From positions 53,162 through 73,455 of the forward strand of contig DCAA01000029.1 in NCBI GenBank assembly GCA_002311345.1: a stretch of DNA of 20,294 nucleotides, read 5' to 3'. The translations under genes and the position numbers were made by a program. The DNA is from Planctomycetes bacterium UBA1146. GTDB lineage: Bacteria; Planctomycetota; UBA8108; UBA1146. Shown one piece after another: positions 15,584-20,294 of this stretch. Numbering within the stretch: position 1 is the first letter of the stretch; every line of letters begins with the position of its first letter. Below the pieces are notes generated by a model. The model had not been told where the DNA came from. It ran no database searches and saw only the letters and a program-made list of their open reading frames with translations.

Positions 15584-17122
15584 ATGAGTGGCATGTGGAC
15601 TTACTTTACCCGCAGGTTACTGCTGGTCCCGGTCACCTTTATCGTCATCACTTTCATCGTGTATGCGGTATTACGCATCACTCCTGGCGGCCCCATCCAA
15701 CAGCTGGAAAATCAGATGCGAGCTGCTGCCGCCGGGGAAGCCGGTGGTGGCGGTGGTGGCCTTGGCGGAGAGAGCGTTGGTCTCGACGAGAAGGCGCGCG
15801 ATGAACTGAAAGCTTACTACAACCTCGATCAGCCGATTCCACTGGCGTATCTGCAATGGCTAGGTGTCTATCCGAAAAAGACCAGGACGCCGGTAACCCT
15901 CGAATATCGGCGCGACGATGCCGATTTCTGGCAGCAGTCGCAGCAGTTGTGGAATGACTACAGGGAGGCGGAGCATCGACTTCAACAGTCACTGATCGAC
16001 GGCGATCTTCTTGTCAGTGGCGATACGATTCTGATCGAGGTGACCGCTGCTGATAGAAGTCGTTTCCCGGAAAAATTGAACCAGGCGGATCAATTACTTG
16101 CCGGTGGAGTCTCGAGTCGCTCGCAGTTGAATCGACTGCTCTCCGGTCTCGGTTGGTCACTGTCGGGTTCTCGATTCATGCGCCCGATCACCACACAGGA
16201 AAGTGGTGAAGCAGGCATTGCCGCAGTGTGTCAACGCCAGTTGCTGGTGCAGGAGGACTCCTACCGGTCTCTCCAGCAGCATCTCTTGCCTTTGAACATC
16301 GAGCCCAACCGTAACGGATCTTATTACCACGTGAAGAATGCTCTCAGCGGCATCCTCCAGGGAGATTTCGGCAGATCCTTCACCTATAACAAGGACGCTC
16401 TCACCGTCATCATCTCCAAGTTTCCCATCTCCATCTATTTCGGCTTGATCGGCTACCTCGCCACCTGGCTGGTCTGTATCCCGCTGGGAATTTCCAAGGC
16501 GATCCGCCACCGGGGTGCCTTCGACACCGCAACCAGCGTGCTGGTGTTTCTCGGCTATGCGACCCCTGGATTCGTCGCCTGCTTGTTGCTACTGGTCTTG
16601 TTCGGTGGAGGGTCTTACTGGAATCTGGTGCCGCTCGGTGGCTTCCGCTCCCCGGATTGGAATCAATGGTGGCAACAGGGCCAGTATCTGACCTGTGCCA
16701 TCGATCAGATCAAGCACACCCTGGTGCCGATGTTTGGCTACCTGGTCGGGTCCTTTGCCAGCATGACGGTACTGATGAAAAACTCGCTGCTGGATAACCT
16801 CGGTGCCGATTATGTTCGGACCGCATTTGCCAAGGGGCTGACCGAGCGGCGAGTGATCTACGTTCACGCCCTGCGCAACTCGTTGATTCCGATCACTGCC
16901 GGAATCGGCCATTTCCTCGGTTTGCTCTTCGCCGGCTCTTTTCTCATCGAGAAGGTGTGCAACATCCCCGGAATGGGATTGCTCGGCTACGAATCCATCA
17001 TCCGGCGCGATTATCCGATCATCCTCGCCACCCTCGTGATCGGGGTACTGATCCGTCTGACCGGCAACATATTCAGCGATCTGATCTGGGCACTCATCGA
17101 TCCCAGAATTAGGTTCAAGTAG
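15584..17122 (+). CDS. yejB: YejB-like ABC permease with about 160-residue extracytoplasmic insertion (cassette D)
   Basis: Permease subunit of the Yej-type importer, 512 aa against about 364 in E. coli YejB. It opens FTRRLLLVPVTF with TM1 about 12-31 and the TPGGP motif (33-37), then a Gly-rich linker (54-62) and YYNLDQPIP. Residues about 94-252 are an insertion rich in Gln, Leu and charged residues, with likely helices near 113-138 and 163-190. The family resumes at LSGILQGDFGRSF (254-266). The core follows YejB closely (PLGISKAIRHRG, GGGSYWNLVPLGG, and LLGYESIIRRDYP near 466-478). The EAA loop is near 410-433 (YVRTAFAKG...VHALRNS). End is LIDPRIRFK. ATG 15584 has GGGAAGG 9 nt upstream; stop is 12 nt before the next gene. 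Confidence 0.94.
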   Translation: MSGMWTYFTRRLLLVPVTFIVITFIVYAVLRITPGGPIQQLENQMRAAAAGEAGGGGGGLGGESVGLDEKARDELKAYYNLDQPIPLAYLQWLGVYPKKTRTPVTLEYRRDDADFWQQSQQLWNDYREAEHRLQQSLIDGDLLVSGDTILIEVTAADRSRFPEKLNQADQLLAGGVSSRSQLNRLLSGLGWSLSGSRFMRPITTQESGEAGIAAVCQRQLLVQEDSYRSLQQHLLPLNIEPNRNGSYYHVKNALSGILQGDFGRSFTYNKDALTVIISKFPISIYFGLIGYLATWLVCIPLGISKAIRHRGAFDTATSVLVFLGYATPGFVACLLLLVLFGGGSYWNLVPLGGFRSPDWNQWWQQGQYLTCAIDQIKHTLVPMFGYLVGSFASMTVLMKNSLLDNLGADYVRTAFAKGLTERRVIYVHALRNSLIPITAGIGHFLGLLFAGSFLIEKVCNIPGMGLLGYESIIRRDYPIILATLVIGVLIRLTGNIFSDLIWALIDPRIRFK

Positions 17123-17134
17123 GAAGGCGGCGAT

Positions 17135-18847
17135 ATGACCTTCCTACTCACCCTGCTGGTACTTGCCGCTGGAGTTCTATTGACCCAGAAGGGCATCCCC
17201 TGGCTGTTTCGGATGGCACTGGGCATCTGTGGCATCCATGTCCGGACCAGTCCTGTCACGGAGAAACGTCTTCGGAGATTTCGTTCAATTCGACGTGGAT
17301 ACATTTCATTTGTCATCGTGACCAGTTGCTTCACCACATCGATGTTCCTCGAAGTGCTGGTCAATGATCGACCGGTCATGATTCGCTATGGCGATCAGAC
17401 CGCCTATCCGGCGGTGAGGGATCTGTTCAACACCTGGATCTTCTTCAGGGATGGACCGTTTTCGACTTTTGATCGCTCTGGAGATTTTGGAATTCCAGGA
17501 GATGGACCTCTCGACTACAAATCTTTCGGCAAGATCGTCGCCGATCCGACCGGTTCTTTTGGACCGATTGCCGAGGGGCTCAGGAACGATGTGAAGTCCC
17601 TGGAGCAGGAGATCAGCGATACCCAGCAGGAGATCGATGAATTGATCGCTGACGGGGAAGAGCCGGACGATTGGCTCGTCGAGGATCTGCAGGCGGCACG
17701 GATCGACCTGACGAAACTACGCGGCCAGATCGCGGAACTCGGTGACATCCAGCAGCTGTTTGCCTCCGGAGGGGCGAGCATCATCTGGCCGTTGTACCGC
17801 CACGGCCCCTACAAGAACCGACTCGATTTGCCCGGTACCGCACCCCATGGGCCGTCCCTTCCGATCCCCGGCCTCACACCGCGCTATCGTTCAGCGATCT
17901 TGCTCGGCAGCAACGAACAGTTGCTGGGAGGAAGACCCACATACCAGGTAGGGTCCGTCGACGGGAAACCGCTCGAAGAGGGACTGAAGTTGTTTGTCAT
18001 CGAAGAAGATGCGGACGAAAGGATCACCGACGTTCTCGGGATCCTGCTCGTCAGGGAGGTCGATCCCGATGGGCTCCATGGCACTGCAGAAGTTCTCGCG
18101 CAAGGCGAGGGCAAGATTTTCCCCGACAAAGCACAACTGGTGAGCCGGTTCCTGGAAACGTGGGAAGCTCCCCTGGGAACCAGCGATTCCGGCATCGATG
18201 TGGTGCCGCTTCTTCTGTACGGATTCCGTGTCAGCGTCGGTTTTGCACTGATGGTGCTGGGGGTCGGTTACCTCATCGGCATCCTCGCCGGAGCCATCAT
18301 GGGCTACTACGGCGGCTGGACTGACATCCTCTTGCAGCGTTTCATCGAAATCTGGGGTTCGGTGCCGTTTTTGTTCCTGATCATGATCATCGCCAGCATC
18401 ATCGATCCCAGTTTCTGGATGCTGGTGATCTTGCTGGTGGTCTTGCGATCGTGGATGGCGATCACCTATCAGATCCGCGGCGAGTTCTATCGTGAAAAAG
18501 CCAGAGACTACGTCCAGGCAGCGATCGGCAGCGGTGTCAGTGACTTCACGGTGATGCTCCGTCACATCTTGCCGAACTCGATGGTCCCGGTGATCTCCAG
18601 AGCACCTTTTTCATTCGTCACTTACATCAGTGCGCTCGTATCTCTCGATTTCCTCGGCTTCGGCTTACCACCGACCGACCCATCGTGGGGACGCCTGCTG
18701 AATCAGGGATTCCAGTTCATCCTGATCTATCCGCATCTGGTGTTGCTACCGGTGGTGGCGCTGGCGATCACCTTGTTCCTGGTGGTGCTCATCGGAGAAG
18801 CAGTGCGTGAAGCATTCGACCCCAAGGTCTTCTCGAGGCTCAGGTGA
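17135..18847 (+). CDS. yejE: YejE-like ABC permease with extra N-terminal helix and coiled-coil insertion (cassette D)
   Basis: Second permease of the Yej-type importer, 570 aa against about 341 in E. coli YejE. Start ATG 17135 follows AGGAAGG. Residues 2-19 form an extra hydrophobic helix absent from YejE. Family sequence begins near residue 44 (KRLRRFRSIRRGY), then TM about 56-75 and VNDRPVMIRYGD. A helical, heptad-like segment (about 145-203) rich in Leu, Ile, Glu and Gln suggests a coiled-coil hairpin. After YejE-like IIWPLYRHGP there is a further insert (about 245-340) before GTSDSGID (348-355), which replaces the usual GTDxxGRD; E. coli YejE is degenerate here too. The core then follows YejE (MGYYGGWTDILLQRFIE, SLDFLGFGLPPTDPS, GEAVREAFDPK), with the EAA loop at 459-481. 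The stop overlaps the ATPase gene start. Confidence 0.93.
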   Translation: MTFLLTLLVLAAGVLLTQKGIPWLFRMALGICGIHVRTSPVTEKRLRRFRSIRRGYISFVIVTSCFTTSMFLEVLVNDRPVMIRYGDQTAYPAVRDLFNTWIFFRDGPFSTFDRSGDFGIPGDGPLDYKSFGKIVADPTGSFGPIAEGLRNDVKSLEQEISDTQQEIDELIADGEEPDDWLVEDLQAARIDLTKLRGQIAELGDIQQLFASGGASIIWPLYRHGPYKNRLDLPGTAPHGPSLPIPGLTPRYRSAILLGSNEQLLGGRPTYQVGSVDGKPLEEGLKLFVIEEDADERITDVLGILLVREVDPDGLHGTAEVLAQGEGKIFPDKAQLVSRFLETWEAPLGTSDSGIDVVPLLLYGFRVSVGFALMVLGVGYLIGILAGAIMGYYGGWTDILLQRFIEIWGSVPFLFLIMIIASIIDPSFWMLVILLVVLRSWMAITYQIRGEFYREKARDYVQAAIGSGVSDFTVMLRHILPNSMVPVISRAPFSFVTYISALVSLDFLGFGLPPTDPSWGRLLNQGFQFILIYPHLVLLPVVALAITLFLVVLIGEAVREAFDPKVFSRLR

Positions 18848-19881
18848 TGGCTATGGAACCCAAAACAAATCCACCTTCGAAATCGGCAGAACTGCTGCTA
18901 CAGATCAAGGATCTTCACACATCCTTTTCGGTCGAGGGGCAGACCGCGCGTGCGGTCGATGGCGTCGACTTCGATATCCATGCCGGAGAGGTGCTCGGTC
19001 TGGTCGGCGAATCCGGCTGTGGCAAATCGGTGACCGCACTCAGCCTGCTGAAATTGATTCCCGATCCGCCCGGTTGTATCGAGAAGGGATCGGCGATCTT
19101 CAAGGGACGGGATCTGCTGTCTCTCACCTATGATGAGATGAGATCGATCCGAGGCCGCGAGATCGCGATGATCTTTCAGGAGCCGATGACCGCTCTGAAC
19201 CCCGTCTTTACCATCGGTTTTCAGATGCGTGAAGCGATTCAGCATCACACCGGGGTTTCCAAGCAAGAGGCCATCGGACGATCGGTGGAGATGCTGGAAA
19301 AGGTCGGGCTCTCCGATGCGAGGGCGAGAATGTCGTCCTATCCGCACCAGTTCTCCGGTGGCATGCGCCAGCGAGTGATGATCGCCATGGCGCTGTCTCT
19401 GGAGCCAGCTCTGCTGATCGCCGATGAACCGACCACCGCGCTCGATGTGACGATCCAGGCGCAGATCCTCGAGTTGATGCTGGAGATGAAGGAGCAGCAA
19501 CAAGGCGCTTCGATCCTGCTGATCACTCACGATCTGGCGGTGGTGGCGGAAACCTGTGACCGGGTCGTGGTGATGTACGGCGGCAAGATCCAGGAAGTGG
19601 CATCGGTGCGGCAACTCTTCCGTCAACCGAAGCACCCCTATACCCAGGGTTTGCTGCGCAGCCTGCCGAGACCGGATCTGGATCGCAAACAGGAACAACT
19701 GGAGACGATTCCCGGCATGGTCCCCAACATCTTCGACTGGCCCAAGGGGTGTCGTTTCTGTACCCGCTGTCCGTTGGTGGAGGATCGCTGCCGAACCCAT
19801 GAGCCGGCATTGAAAAAGGTGGGGGAGGGACACGAGGTGCGGTGCCATCTCGTCAATGATGAGGACGGGGGTGACTCATGA
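18847..19881 (+). CDS. OppD/DppD-type ABC transporter ATPase (corresponds to N-terminal half of YejF)
   Basis: Cytoplasmic ATPase that drives transport, 344 aa from ATG 18847, sharing its first base with the upstream stop (TGATG) and with GAGG 8 nt upstream; GTG 18844 directly before it is an equal alternative. Walker A GESGCGKS is at 54-61, Q-loop Gln111, signature SGGMRQR at 170-176, Walker B IADEP ending near 195, and the H-loop His at 228. The C-terminal oligopeptide-type domain has HPYTQGLLRSLPRP and cysteines at 302, 305, 308, 315 and 333, the cluster seen in OppD/DppD that can hold an iron-sulfur centre. In YejABEF the ATPase is one fused protein, whereas here the halves are two genes. 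No other complete ATPase gene is in the window, so this may also serve cassettes A to C. Confidence 0.97.
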   Translation: MAMEPKTNPPSKSAELLLQIKDLHTSFSVEGQTARAVDGVDFDIHAGEVLGLVGESGCGKSVTALSLLKLIPDPPGCIEKGSAIFKGRDLLSLTYDEMRSIRGREIAMIFQEPMTALNPVFTIGFQMREAIQHHTGVSKQEAIGRSVEMLEKVGLSDARARMSSYPHQFSGGMRQRVMIAMALSLEPALLIADEPTTALDVTIQAQILELMLEMKEQQQGASILLITHDLAVVAETCDRVVVMYGGKIQEVASVRQLFRQPKHPYTQGLLRSLPRPDLDRKQEQLETIPGMVPNIFDWPKGCRFCTRCPLVEDRCRTHEPALKKVGEGHEVRCHLVNDEDGGDS

Positions 19882-20294
19882 GCGATACCCCGGGAGTTGC
19901 GACCACCGCTGCACCGATCATCGAACTGAAGGATCTGAAGGTCTGGTTTCCGGTCCATGGCGGAGTCTTCGCCCGTCACATCGCCGATGTGAAGGCGGTC
20001 GACGGCATCAGCCTTCGAGTTGAAGAGGGCGAGACTCTCGGTGTGGTGGGCGAGTCCGGTTGCGGAAAGAGCACCCTGGGCAAGGCGGTGATGGGGCTGG
20101 TGCCGGTGACATCGGGTTCGATCCAGTTTCAGTCCATCAGCGGTGAAGCGGTCGAGTTGACGAAACTCTCCCGCAGGGAATACCGGCCCTACCGCAGCGA
20201 GATCCAGATGGTTTACCAGGATCCGTATTCATCCCTGAATCCACGTCTGTCGGTGGAGGAGATCGTCGATGAACCATTACGGGTGCATCACCGC
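19878..20294 (+). CDS. OppF/DppF-type ABC transporter ATPase, 3' end cut by window edge
   Basis: Second ATPase of the pair, of which 139 residues are visible. ATG 19878 overlaps the previous stop as ATGA. The order is IIELKDLKVWFPV at residues 14-26, Walker A GESGCGKS at 58-65, STLGKAVMGLVP, and a Q-loop VYQDPYSSLNPRLSV with Gln114. The PYSSLNPR form is typical of OppF/DppF rather than OppD. The signature, Walker B and C-terminal domain lie beyond the edge. With the preceding gene it would form the ATPase heterodimer of the Yej-like importer. Whether further genes follow cannot be seen. Confidence 0.95.
   Translation, partial: MSDTPGVATTAAPIIELKDLKVWFPVHGGVFARHIADVKAVDGISLRVEEGETLGVVGESGCGKSTLGKAVMGLVPVTSGSIQFQSISGEAVELTKLSRREYRPYRSEIQMVYQDPYSSLNPRLSVEEIVDEPLRVHHR

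Noticed and set aside
1..20294. Search for CRISPR arrays, tRNA, rRNA, insertion sequences, integrase genes or phage genes
   Set aside because: None was found: no regularly spaced repeats, no cloverleaf or rRNA-like segments, and every long gene is accounted for by transporter, sulfatase or small basic protein families.

Overview
This window is almost wholly coding and is dominated by peptide/oligopeptide-type (Opp/Dpp/Yej) ABC importers. It most likely comes from a Planctomycetota bacterium or a close PVC relative. The reasons are a small basic protein of a family I know only from the PVC superphylum (13294-13575), a formylglycine-type sulfatase (1-1274) of the kind planctomycetes carry in large numbers, and permeases with oversized extracytoplasmic loops. 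Base composition looks moderately GC-rich. No lineage marker such as rRNA is present, so the assignment is an inference.

Layout. There are four cassettes, each in the order substrate-binding protein (SBP), B-type permease, C-type permease, with alternating orientation. Cassette A (minus, 5710 to 1277) is a lipoprotein SBP, OppB-like and OppC-like permease, followed 2 nt later by a sulfatase that runs off the left edge. Cassette B (plus, 6050-9590) is divergent from A across a 339-bp intergenic region and has compact permeases. Cassette C (minus, 13073 to 9587) is convergent with B, and the last genes of B and C overlap by 4 nt at their stop codons. Cassette D (plus, 13691-20294) lies beyond the small basic protein gene and is a YejA-YejB-YejE-like set followed by two separate ATPase genes; the second is cut by the right edge.

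How the genes work together. Each SBP should capture a ligand outside the cytoplasmic membrane and deliver it to its B/C permease dimer. Only one ATPase pair is visible (18847-20294), at the end of cassette D, so either it powers several cassettes or the ATPases for A, B and C lie outside the window. Cassettes A and D carry large extra domains in the first extracytoplasmic region of both permeases (about 80-230 residues more than usual). Cassettes B and C do not. Genes within cassettes overlap or nearly touch and often start with GTG, TTG or possibly CTG, suggesting translational coupling.

Non-coding sequence is limited to the two divergent intergenic regions (5711-6049 and 13074-13293) and a 115-bp leader before the yejA-like gene that holds a terminator-like hairpin. 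I see no tRNA, rRNA, CRISPR array, insertion sequence or prophage gene.
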